Source: an uncultured Lachnospiraceae bacterium
GTDB taxonomy: Bacteria > Bacillota > Clostridia > Lachnospirales > Lachnospiraceae
DNA: 6,798 nt
Assembly (NCBI GenBank): GCA_910588295.1
Contig: CAJUQO010000086.1
Span: forward strand, 1-6,798
Reading direction: 5' to 3'
Made by a program: the position numbers and the translations under genes. Positions 1 to 6,033 of this stretch are shown one piece after another. Each line of letters opens with the position of its first letter. Positions within the stretch are counted from its first letter, which is position 1. The notes beneath the pieces were generated by a model. That model did not search any database, was not told the origin of the DNA, and was given only the letters and a program-made list of their open reading frames with translations.

Positions 1-230
1 CAACAATCCAATAAAATTTAGCCACAAATGTTACAAAAAAGCTTGACCACTACATAATTATATCATCTTGAAATGGGAATTTTAAAGACCCACGTTAATG
101 GGTTGTTGATTAATACCAGTCTTAAGTCTATGGCAACAAACAAAAATACGACGGAGGAGATCAAAAGTTTCCAGCTTCTGTCTGGAAAAGAATACATGCA
201 TATTTATTTTTATAAAACTAGTGTCCTGAC
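1..230. other. Intergenic, no gene recognised
   Basis: This AT-rich stretch has no reading frame with a convincing start and ribosome binding site. It contains a short hairpin, TTTCCAG paired with CTGGAAA around a 7-base loop (168-188), and a weaker one, ACCCA with TGGGT (near 90-106). Neither is followed by a real T-run, so I do not call a terminator. A 34-codon open frame (130-234) starts MATNKNTTEE but has no Shine-Dalgarno sequence, so I do not call it a gene. Confidence 0.5.
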
Positions 231-260
231 TTGACGCCTCATCAATGCTAATGATATATT
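231..260 (+). promoter_or_regulatory. Promoter-like site P1 (extended -10)
   Basis: TTGACG at 231-236, an 18-bp spacer and TATATT at 255-260, preceded by TGA (an extended -10, TGN). It has the same architecture as the site 103 bp downstream. Transcripts from here would cross a short hairpin and a 25-codon open frame (301-378) before reaching the lipoprotein gene. This is sequence evidence only. Confidence 0.4.
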
Positions 261-333
261 GTGATTATAAGTACAATTTATAGGAGAGCCGCTGCGATTT
301 ATGGCAACAACAGCGGAAAGAACGAATAGTATA

Positions 334-363
334 TTGACGCACCCTTTTTTTCTGTGCTATAAT
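334..363 (+). promoter_or_regulatory. Promoter of the lipoprotein gene (P2)
   Basis: TTGACG (334-339), 18-bp spacer, perfect TATAAT (358-363) with TGC just upstream, giving an extended -10. Transcription would start near 370, leaving a leader of about 60 bases that ends in the ribosome binding site (AAAGGGG, near 417-423) of the lipoprotein gene at 431. This is the best sigma-70/SigA-type promoter in the window. Confidence 0.7.
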
Positions 364-430
364 GCGACAGAAAGATAAAAAATTGAAACGAAAATGATAA
401 AAAATTGTAATAATTAAAAGGGGTGTACAG

Positions 431-973
431 ATGAAAAACAGTAAAAAAATATGCGCGTGTTTGTTAGTGGCCTTTATGCTGTATACACTTACCGGCTGTT
501 CCTTTGCGGAATCCTGGGATTTGTTGTGGGGTTCTCATGAGAATGGCGCCATGACGGCCGAGGAGATCCAGCAGATGAAGGCGGAGAAGGTGATTCGTCC
601 GGTGGACGAGACGATGGAAGCGCCGGTATTTGGGGTGGATCTGGGTCAGGTGGTGACGTACCAGATAGGGGCTAATGCCGAGACGCTGATGGTGGATGCC
701 ACAGCGGGCAGCGGAGCCGTATCCTATCAATGGTATACTAATAACGCAGCCAGCAACGGCGGCGGGGAGCCCATTGAGGGTGCTACGGAGACAACTTATA
801 CACCCTCTACGGCGGAGACGGGCACATTTTATTATTTTTGTGTGGCCACCAGTACACAGGACGGAAGAATCCGTATGTCTACAAGCCAGTTGGCTACGGT
901 GGTTGTGGAGGATGATGAGGAGATGAGCGTTATTCAGGCTGAAGAGATGGAGGAAGAAGGCGAAGGAGAATAG
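431..973 (+). CDS. Putative lipoprotein with Ig-like domain and acidic tail
   Basis: A 180-residue secreted lipoprotein of unknown role. Residues 1-22 form a lipoprotein signal peptide: a lysine-rich start (MKNSKK), a hydrophobic core, and the lipobox LTGC with Cys23 as the lipidated residue, so the mature protein should sit on the outer face of the membrane. Residues about 65-160 resemble bacterial Ig-like domains. The core is SYQWY (Trp101), followed by the pattern TTYTPSTAETGTFYYFC (Cys137), typical of the last strands of such domains in clostridial surface proteins. The last 21 residues carry 12 Asp/Glu, an unusual acidic tail. The ATG follows an AAAGGGG ribosome site at good spacing, and promoter P2 and the terminator at 992-1022 make this a single-gene transcription unit. 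Lipidation and the fold are fairly secure; binding partner and function are unknown. Confidence 0.85.
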   Translation: MKNSKKICACLLVAFMLYTLTGCSFAESWDLLWGSHENGAMTAEEIQQMKAEKVIRPVDETMEAPVFGVDLGQVVTYQIGANAETLMVDATAGSGAVSYQWYTNNAASNGGGEPIEGATETTYTPSTAETGTFYYFCVATSTQDGRIRMSTSQLATVVVEDDEEMSVIQAEEMEEEGEGE

Positions 974-991
974 AAACGAATGATTGTGTGG

Positions 992-1022
992 CCCTGTCTG
1001 CAGACAGGGTCTATTTTTGTTT
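992..1022 (+). terminator. Intrinsic terminator of the lipoprotein gene
   Basis: CCCTGTCTG followed directly by CAGACAGGG (992-1009) is a perfect 18-bp palindrome that folds into a stem with a small loop. It is followed by TCTATTTTTGTTT. It lies 18 bp after the stop codon, as expected for a Rho-independent terminator. Confidence 0.85.
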
Positions 1023-1163
1023 GCGCGCCATGGGCGCGCTCTAACGGGTGCGAGTCCCGAACACACCCAGGTAGTGGGAAGTGTATAGCTGAACAGCAAG
1101 GGTGTCCATCGTGAGGTGGAATCTGAAGGAAGCTGTAGGCAAACCTCTGGTCCGACGGACAAT
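1021..1163 (+). mobile_element. Truncated group II intron, 5' domain I remnant
   Basis: The block has no reading frame but is full of nested pairing: GCGCGCC/GGCGCGC (1023-1039), CGGG/CCCG (1045-1059), ACACCC/GGGTGT (1063-1105) and GAGGT/ACCTC (1113-1147), with a possible TGTCC/GGACA closing pair (1103-1161). The strings GTCCATCGTGAGGTGGAATC and CTGAAGGAAGC match my memory of the 5' ends (domain I) of group II introns in Clostridia. The similarity stops near 1162, where AT-rich DNA begins. There is no reverse transcriptase/maturase frame and no domain V, so the element is dead. Its 5' edge lies immediately after the T-run of the upstream terminator, a placement known for class C introns, though the class here is not certain. 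It could instead be another structured RNA. Confidence 0.55.
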
Positions 1164-1255
1164 ATTTTTTTCATAAAAAGAGCAGTTCTCAGTCCGTGTC
1201 CTGTACGATCCGGGGGAAAAATGTTACTCTGGAAAACGAAAGGAGGCAAAAGTAT

Positions 1256-1644
1256 ATGGATCAGCAGAAGGTTGGCCGTTTCTTAAAGATACTGCGCAGT
1301 GAACAAGATCTGACGCAGGCGGAGCTTGCCGAAAGACTGGGAGTATCCAATCGAAGTATTTCCCGATGGGAAAATGGCGTGACGATGCCCGATTTTGATT
1401 TGCTCATTGAACTGGCAAAATATTATGATGTAGAGATCGGGGAAATAGTGGAAAAAGCTTTTTCTCGAAAAGGATGTGCGTCATGTTCATTGTGGCCATT
1501 GTCGGAATGGTAATCTACGCGGGGGTGGACATGATGGGACTGGCGGATGTGCAGCTCTATGAGGCTATTGTGAATGCGGCTCTTGGATTTGTCCTACCAA
1601 ATATATTGAAATTGGTTATTTTTTGTGATATAAGTGGAGATTAA
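1256..1644 (+). pseudogene. XRE-family regulator, frameshifted and truncated
   Basis: The N-terminal half is a good Cro/C1-type helix-turn-helix DNA-binding domain. It starts at the ATG at 1256, with AGGAGG at 1241-1246 and 9-base spacing; an upstream in-frame start at 1196 lacks such a site. Residues 9-60 carry the classic pattern (LTQAELAERLGV, SNRSISRWENG, then PDFDLLIELAKYY). This frame ends at 1513 after 85 residues with a meaningless tail from about residue 67. In the -1 frame, 1471-1644 encodes RMCVMFIVAIVGMVIYAGVD followed by DMMGLADVQLYEAIVNAALGF, which looks like the single membrane segment and C-terminal part of a membrane-anchored relative, ending in an odd NILKLVIFCDISGD tail. 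So there is one frameshift near 1451-1470, probably with some loss of linker, and an altered 3' end. The 85-residue HTH product could still be made and bind DNA. Position suggests it once controlled the MATE exporter. Confidence 0.7.
1606..1634 (+). promoter_or_regulatory. Promoter-like site for the MATE exporter
   Basis: TTGAAA (1606-1611), 17-bp spacer, TATAAG (1629-1634) with TGA before it (extended -10). It lies in the 3' tail of the XRE pseudogene, and transcription would begin about 60 bp before the MATE start codon at 1704. It would allow the exporter to be expressed independently of the damaged regulator gene. Confidence 0.4.
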
Positions 1645-1703
1645 ATCGGTTTCGCTATGGCGGCGGACAGTATTATAGAGGGTTGAAGAAAGAAGGGATT
1701 CAC

Positions 1704-3053
1704 ATGGGAAATCGTATGGACATGGTAAACGGATCGCTGGGGGATAAGATCATCCGGTACACGATACCGCTTGCCTTAACGGGTATTTTGCAGCAGCTGT
1801 TCAATGCGGCGGATCTGGCGGTGGTCGGACAGTTTGCAGGCAAGGAGGCCATGGCGGCGGTGGGAAGCAATGCGTCTGTCATCGGTCTGCTGGTCAATCT
1901 TTTTGTCGGGATTTCTCTGGGGAGCAACGTCATCATTGCAAGATCTATCGGCCAGGGAAATGAAGAGAATATTTCCAAGGCAGTACATACATCGGTGGTC
2001 GTAGCTTTGCTCGGGGGGCTGTTCCTCACGGTGTTGGGCGAGTTCCTGGCTCCAGGGGTTGTAAATATGCTGGACGTCCCGGAAGATGTGTACCCGCTGG
2101 CAGTAAAATATCTGCGTATATATCTGGCCGGTATGCCGGTGATTCTGCTGTATAACTTTGAAGCGGCAATTTTTCGAAGCTGCGGAAACACCCAGACGCC
2201 TCTGGCTGCCCTGGTGATTTCCGGCGTCCTGAACGTTATCCTCAATCTGTTCTTTGTTCTGGGAATGGGTATGGATGTGGACGGCGTAGCGGCTGCGACG
2301 GTGCTCGCCAATCTCGTCAGCGCGGTGATCCTGTTTGCGGCATTGATGAAGACAGATCTGGCGATCCATATTGATCCCCGGAAGCTGCGGGTGCATGGAG
2401 ATGTGCTGGGACAGATTCTGAAGATAGGGATTCCCGCGGGTATACAGGGTATGATCTTTTCCTTCGCCAATATTATCATTCAGTCGGCCGTCAACAGTCT
2501 GGGGACAACAGTCATGGCGGCATCTTCGGCTGCCTACAATCTGGAAATTTTCGCCTATTATATCATGAATTCTTTCGGCCAGGCGTGCACGACGTTTGTC
2601 GGCCAGAACTACGGGGCGGGAAAAGGGGATCGCTGCCGGAAAGTATTGAAGCTCTGCCTGTTGCAGAGCCTGTTGAGTACTGCGACGGCCAGCGGGCTGA
2701 TTCTGCTGTTTGGGCATCCGTTGCTCAGCATTTTCAATACGGATCCGGATGTGATCGCAGCAGGGCAGATTCGGCTTGGCTATATGTTTGCGGCGTATCT
2801 GTTCAGCTTTACACAGGAGAGTCTGTCAGGATATCTGAGAGGCTTTGGCGTTTCTTTTATCCCGGCAGCCTGCGCGGTCATAGGGATCTGCGGCGTACGG
2901 CTTACATGGATCTTCACCGTATTTCGGCAGACGCCGTCTTTCGCGACGGTCATGCAGGTGTATCCGGTCAGCCTGGGGATAACGACTCTGGTTATTCTGG
3001 CAGTAACGCTGTTGGTGAAACCGTCAAGGAGGTATGTGGCCCGGCCGCAGTAA
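1704..3053 (+). CDS. MATE-family multidrug/cation efflux transporter
   Basis: A 449-residue integral membrane protein of the multidrug and toxic compound extrusion family, which exports organic cations or other toxic compounds in exchange for Na+ or H+. The length and the two-lobe repeat of about 12 hydrophobic segments fit the family. Visible motifs are LFNAADLAVVGQFAG (residues 32-46, with Asp37 in the first helix where family members carry a key acidic residue), IFRSCGNTQTPLAA (156-169), and the matching second-lobe motif FVGQNYGAGKGDR (298-310). I chose the ATG at 1704 because AAGAAGGGA lies 6 bases upstream; an in-frame TTG at 1683 would overlap that site. Substrate and coupling ion cannot be told from sequence. 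The gene follows a decayed XRE regulator and converges on the AraC gene, from which it is functionally independent as far as I can see. Confidence 0.93.
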   Translation: MGNRMDMVNGSLGDKIIRYTIPLALTGILQQLFNAADLAVVGQFAGKEAMAAVGSNASVIGLLVNLFVGISLGSNVIIARSIGQGNEENISKAVHTSVVVALLGGLFLTVLGEFLAPGVVNMLDVPEDVYPLAVKYLRIYLAGMPVILLYNFEAAIFRSCGNTQTPLAALVISGVLNVILNLFFVLGMGMDVDGVAAATVLANLVSAVILFAALMKTDLAIHIDPRKLRVHGDVLGQILKIGIPAGIQGMIFSFANIIIQSAVNSLGTTVMAASSAAYNLEIFAYYIMNSFGQACTTFVGQNYGAGKGDRCRKVLKLCLLQSLLSTATASGLILLFGHPLLSIFNTDPDVIAAGQIRLGYMFAAYLFSFTQESLSGYLRGFGVSFIPAACAVIGICGVRLTWIFTVFRQTPSFATVMQVYPVSLGITTLVILAVTLLVKPSRRYVARPQ

Positions 3054-3069
3054 CGCCAGTGCGGCCGGG
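3040..3069. terminator. GC-rich hairpin between convergent genes
   Basis: CCCGGCCGCA (3040-3049) and TGCGGCCGGG (3060-3069) form a perfect 10-bp stem around a 10-base loop. The MATE stop codon (3051-3053) lies in the loop, and the AraC gene ends 16 bp further on. Neither strand has a T-run after the stem, so it is not a standard intrinsic terminator. It may still slow or block read-through from both sides, or protect 3' ends. Confidence 0.45.
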
Positions 3070-3084
3070 GAGAGGGAGGAGCGT

Positions 3085-4035
3085 TTATTCCAGCGGCTCC
3101 GTATCCCAGGTTCCGTCCCGCCGGATGACATATTGTCCGTGGCCGGTGGATGTACTGATCCTTTTTTCATGAAGCTGCCGGTATGCCCTGGGATTTGTCC
3201 CATAATATTTTTCAAAGACGCTGCCAAAATACTGGCGGCTGTTATATCCTGTGCGAAAGGCTATATCTGTCACAGACAGAGAGCTGTTTGCCAGCAGAAA
3301 CGCTGCCTGTTCTAAACGTCTGCGGTTGATATAATCGGTTACCGTACAGTGCATATGTCTGGCAAAAAGGGATTGGAGATAGGATTTATTGATCCCGATG
3401 TAAGCCGCCAGTTCCGGGATTCGTATATTTTCGGTCAGATGGGCGGAGATATAGGATAAAGCCTTTTTTAAATGCAGGGCGCCGGTGGTTTTGCCATTAT
3501 CTAGGGAGCATCGGGAAAGCTCCATCATAGTGCGGAAAAACAACAGCCGGATCAGGTAGTCGGCGTCAGCGCTGTTGAACTTGCGGGACATTTCTCCATT
3601 TCTAGAGTAAGGGACTTTCTGTTCCAGCTGAAAAATAAGATCTTTCAGGGCATAACCAAGATGCCCCGTATCATTAGAAACCCAGACTGTTTTTTGGGAA
3701 CGGCAGAAAAGGTCAAAAGATGCGCTTCCCTTTTTCGGTTCCCAAAGATCCAGCGAGGTCTTTTCTTTCCGGCAGAGGAATTCAAGATTTAACAGGGAGC
3801 AGGGAGAGTCTTTGGGAATCCATAAACGGTGGGGCGTTTCTGCATCCAGTAATATAAATTGATCCTCTTTCAGCCGGTATTCTTTTTGGCCGGCATAAAT
3901 GCGGCAATTTCCCTTTGTGATGTACATAATTTCGCAGCTGGCATGGGTATGGACAGGCATATCATATTCTTCCAGGAAAACGGCATAGAAAGCCGTTATG
4001 GTAACATACCGGTGGGCGGGGTTAAACATGCTCAT
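3085..4035 (-). CDS. AraC-family transcriptional regulator (cupin + HTH)
   Basis: A 316-residue cytoplasmic regulator. Residues about 10-85 form the N-terminal cupin-type sensing domain with MPVHTHASCE (His29, His31, Glu35) and TPHRL (His69), the usual sugar-binding fold of this family. Residues about 187-290 form the C-terminal double helix-turn-helix. The first is IPELAAYIGINKSYLQSLF; the second ends in the family signature DIAFRTGYNSRQYF followed by FEKYYGTNPRAYR. The ATG is backed by AAAGGAG with 6-base spacing; an internal Met at residue 3 is less well placed. A tail of about 25 residues after the HTH (to residue 316) is a little longer than usual. It is divergent from the GH4 glycosidase, so it probably senses a sugar and activates that gene; ligand unknown. 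Confidence 0.92.
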   Translation of the reverse strand: MSMFNPAHRYVTITAFYAVFLEEYDMPVHTHASCEIMYITKGNCRIYAGQKEYRLKEDQFILLDAETPHRLWIPKDSPCSLLNLEFLCRKEKTSLDLWEPKKGSASFDLFCRSQKTVWVSNDTGHLGYALKDLIFQLEQKVPYSRNGEMSRKFNSADADYLIRLLFFRTMMELSRCSLDNGKTTGALHLKKALSYISAHLTENIRIPELAAYIGINKSYLQSLFARHMHCTVTDYINRRRLEQAAFLLANSSLSVTDIAFRTGYNSRQYFGSVFEKYYGTNPRAYRQLHEKRISTSTGHGQYVIRRDGTWDTEPLE

Positions 4036-4057
4036 GGGACGCTCCTTTCGGTATAGG

Positions 4058-4079
4058 GGCAGCTTTTACTCTGGCTGCC
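4058..4079 (-). other. Hairpin in the leader of the AraC gene
   Basis: GGCAGC (4058-4063) and GCTGCC (4074-4079) form a 6-bp stem with a 10-base loop. It would lie in the roughly 50-base leader of the AraC messenger, about 10 bases upstream of its ribosome binding site. It could stabilise the message or tune translation. It is short and may have no role. Confidence 0.3.
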
Positions 4080-4091
4080 TGTGATCCCTTT

Positions 4092-4120
4092 ATTGTGAAG
4101 GGTGTTTTTTTGCCTGTCAA
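4092..4120 (-). promoter_or_regulatory. Promoter of the AraC-family regulator
   Basis: On the minus strand, a perfect TTGACA -35 (4115-4120), a 17-bp spacer and CACAAT as -10 (4092-4097). Transcription would start near 4085, about 50 bases before the ATG at 4035. The consensus -35 suggests the regulator is made at a steady basal level. Confidence 0.6.
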
Positions 4121-4170
4121 GAAAAAATATACGGCAATATCTTGCATTTTTATATCTGCCCGGCGATACT

Positions 4171-4201
4171 TTCCGCATCCGCATAAAACATCGTTTATAA
4201 T
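4171..4201 (+). promoter_or_regulatory. Promoter of the GH4 gene, likely activator-dependent
   Basis: A perfect TATAAT (4196-4201) lies 38 bp before the GH4 start codon, but no -35 match exists at 17 bp (CCGCAT) and only a poor one further up (TTCCGC at 4171-4176). A good -10 with a poor -35 is typical of promoters that need an activator, here most plausibly the divergent AraC protein. A 9-bp direct repeat, ATAAAACAT, occurs at 4183-4191 and 4209-4217, flanking the -10. I saw no clear catabolite-response (cre) element. Confidence 0.45.
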
Positions 4202-4239
4202 CAATACTATAAAACATAAGAAATGCGGGAGGTAGTGCT

Positions 4240-5706
4240 ATGAGGTTTAAAATTGCTTTTATCGGAGCGGGAAGTCTTGTATTTGCAAGGACGCTGTTTA
4301 CAGACATTATGTCGGTGCCGGAGCTTCGTGAGGTGGAGGTTGCATTTACAGACATCAATGAGGAGAATCTGGAGAGAACAAGGGAATTATGCCAGAGGGA
4401 TCTGGATGCCAACGGAATCCCTGTGAAAATCCAGGCGACCACAGACAGGAGGGAAGCCTTTAAAAACGCCCGTTATATTATCAACTGTGTGCGCATCGGG
4501 GGACTGGAAGGATTTGAGACAGACATCGAGATTCCGCTGAAATACGGTGTTGACCAGTGTGTGGGCGATACGCTCTGCACAGGCGGGATTATGTACGGGC
4601 AGAGGGTCATTGCCGCCATGCTGGATTTCTGCAAAGATATACGTGAGGTGGCGGAGAAGGGCGCCGTTATGCTCAACTACTCCAACCCCAATGCCATGGC
4701 CACCTGGGCCTGCAACAAATACGGCGGCGTGAAGACCATCGGCCTTTGCCACGGTGAAATCGGCGGTGAGATGCAGATTGCCGAAGTACTTGGGATTCCC
4801 AGAGAGGAACTGGATATTATCTGCGCGGGCATTAACCATCAGACATGGTATATTTCCGTAAAACATCACGGCGAAGATATGCTGCCGAAAATCCTGCCCG
4901 GATTTGAAGCTCATGAGAGATTCAGCCGGGAGGAAAAAGTACGTATCGATATACTGAAACGTTTTGGCTATTATTCTACAGAATCCAACGGACATCTCTC
5001 TGAATATGTTTCCTGGTACCGCAAACGCCCGGAGGAGATTAAAGAATGGATCAACCTGGATAACTGGATCAACGGGGAGACAGGCGGCTATCTGCGTGTG
5101 ACCAGGGAGGAGAGAAACTGGTTTGACACGGATTATCCCATGATTCTGGCGGAGGAGCCCAAGAAACTGGACGGTTCTGAGAGAGGGAAAGAGCATTGCT
5201 CCTATATCATCGAGGCCCTTGAGACGGGAAGGAGATACAGAGGCCATTTTAATATAATGAATGAAGGGTGTATTACCAATCTTCCCTATGAGAGTGTGGT
5301 GGAGGTTCCCTGCTATGTGGACGGCAACGGCATCAGCATTCCCAGGGTGGGCGAGCTTCCGCTGGGATGCGCGGCTGTGTGCTCACAGTCGATCTGGGTT
5401 CAGAAACTGGCCGTGGAGGCAGCCGTGCACGGAGACGTGCGTCTGTTGAAACAGGCTGCATTAATGGATCCGCTCACAGGCGCCGTTTGCAACCCGCCGG
5501 AAATATGGCAGATGATCGATGAAATGCTGGTTGCGCAGGAACAGTGGCTGCCCCAGTATGGAGAAGCTATTGCCCAGGCAAAAGAAAATCTGGAAAAAGG
5601 CCATTTGCTCCATACAAAAGAAGGATATAAAGGTGCGGCGAGATTGCGGGAAAAATCCGTTGAGGAGGTTGCCGCCGAGCGTGAAAAAAGAAAAATCACG
5701 GTTTAA
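4240..5706 (+). CDS. GH4 alpha-galactosidase/alpha-glucosidase (MelA-like)
   Basis: A 488-residue cytoplasmic glycoside hydrolase of family 4. These enzymes cleave alpha-linked sugars by an unusual route that uses NAD+ and a divalent metal such as Mn2+ in an oxidation, elimination and addition cycle. Seen in the sequence: the Rossmann nucleotide-binding motif FIGAGS (residues 7-12), NYSNPNAM (146-153), the metal-binding Cys170 in GLCHGE, and His200 in CAGINHQTWY. The overall pattern follows E. coli MelA, including the later motifs YSTESNGHLSEY (245-256), NLPYESVVEVPCYVDGNGI (347-365) and MDPLTG (409-414), but our protein carries about 40 extra residues, highly charged, at its C-terminus. The start is supported by GGGAGG just upstream. 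Galactoside, glucoside or galacturonide specificity cannot be decided from sequence. It is probably switched on by the divergent AraC regulator. Confidence 0.93.
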   Translation: MRFKIAFIGAGSLVFARTLFTDIMSVPELREVEVAFTDINEENLERTRELCQRDLDANGIPVKIQATTDRREAFKNARYIINCVRIGGLEGFETDIEIPLKYGVDQCVGDTLCTGGIMYGQRVIAAMLDFCKDIREVAEKGAVMLNYSNPNAMATWACNKYGGVKTIGLCHGEIGGEMQIAEVLGIPREELDIICAGINHQTWYISVKHHGEDMLPKILPGFEAHERFSREEKVRIDILKRFGYYSTESNGHLSEYVSWYRKRPEEIKEWINLDNWINGETGGYLRVTREERNWFDTDYPMILAEEPKKLDGSERGKEHCSYIIEALETGRRYRGHFNIMNEGCITNLPYESVVEVPCYVDGNGISIPRVGELPLGCAAVCSQSIWVQKLAVEAAVHGDVRLLKQAALMDPLTGAVCNPPEIWQMIDEMLVAQEQWLPQYGEAIAQAKENLEKGHLLHTKEGYKGAARLREKSVEEVAAEREKRKITV

Positions 5707-5732
5707 GATATGCAGACCTGGCCCGTGATTTT
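5692..5732 (+). terminator. Inverted repeat over the GH4 stop codon
   Basis: AAAATCACGG (5692-5701) is matched by CCGTGATTTT (5723-5732), a perfect 10-bp stem with a 21-base loop that contains the GH4 stop codon (5704-5706). The A-run and T-run edges make it a possible terminator in either direction. The large loop and the short T-run make this uncertain; it could be chance within decayed coding DNA. Confidence 0.35.
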
Positions 5733-6032
5733 GCCATTGATATGGTTTCTTCATATAGGCTCCGGTCACTGTACCTGTATGACGCGGACAACTGGCTGAT
5801 CAGCCGTTATCTGTCGGCTTCTGTCAGCTATATTCCCTATTCCAGTGATCAGTATGAAAAGAATAATGTGCAGGCAGTCAGGGAATATATAGATTCCGAC
5901 GCGGACGGGCTGTTGATTACCAGTTATTATGACGAGAGGCAGAAGAGGGATATTTTGCGTCTTGTGATGAAGACGTTTGTGGATAACGGAAGAACCTGTA
6001 CAGGGTATAAGATCTGTGATTTCTTCATATAA
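5709..6032 (+). pseudogene. Unrecognised protein fragment, start lost
   Basis: An open frame of about 108 codons with normal-looking protein composition (for example SLYLYDADNWLISRYL and REYIDSDADGLLITSYYDER, ending TGYKICDFFI). It begins 3 bp after the GH4 stop with no start codon or ribosome site at its edge. The first ATG (5742) lies inside what already reads as protein (ARDFAIDM just before it) and lacks a Shine-Dalgarno sequence. I read it as the C-terminal part of a gene whose 5' end was removed. I do not recognise the family; there is no membrane segment and no clear catalytic motif. The next frame, from about 6020, carries a different protein remnant. The alternative is a short expressed protein starting at 5742. 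Confidence 0.45.
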
Positions 6033-6033
6033 T

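Noticed and set aside
130..234. 34-codon frame beginning MATNKNTTEE
   Set aside because: There is no ribosome binding site and no promoter before it; composition gives no support beyond chance.
464..1249. Long minus-strand open frame opposite the lipoprotein gene and intron stump
   Set aside because: It is rich in His, Pro, Leu and Arg, has no ribosome site, and crosses a terminator and a structured RNA. It is an antisense shadow of the lipoprotein gene.
1683..1703. TTG at 1683 as MATE start
   Set aside because: It would place the start upstream of the purine-rich ribosome site that instead fits the ATG at 1704.
1700..2717. Two long minus-strand open frames inside the MATE gene
   Set aside because: Composition is unlike protein families (His/Gln/Arg or Thr/Ile/Arg rich) and the plus strand encodes a full-length exporter with motifs.
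2585..3172. Plus-strand frame overlapping the MATE 3' end
   Set aside because: It is a +1 shadow of the MATE frame, rich in Arg, Ser and Gly, without a start signal.
4086..4110. CCCTT/AAGGG hairpin followed by TGTTTTTTT on the plus strand, resembling a terminator
   Set aside because: No plus-strand gene runs into it and it overlaps the AraC promoter -10 on the other strand; the 5-bp stem is weak.
4387..5247. Minus-strand open frame inside the GH4 gene
   Set aside because: It is antisense to a complete, motif-bearing GH4 enzyme and has no Shine-Dalgarno sequence.
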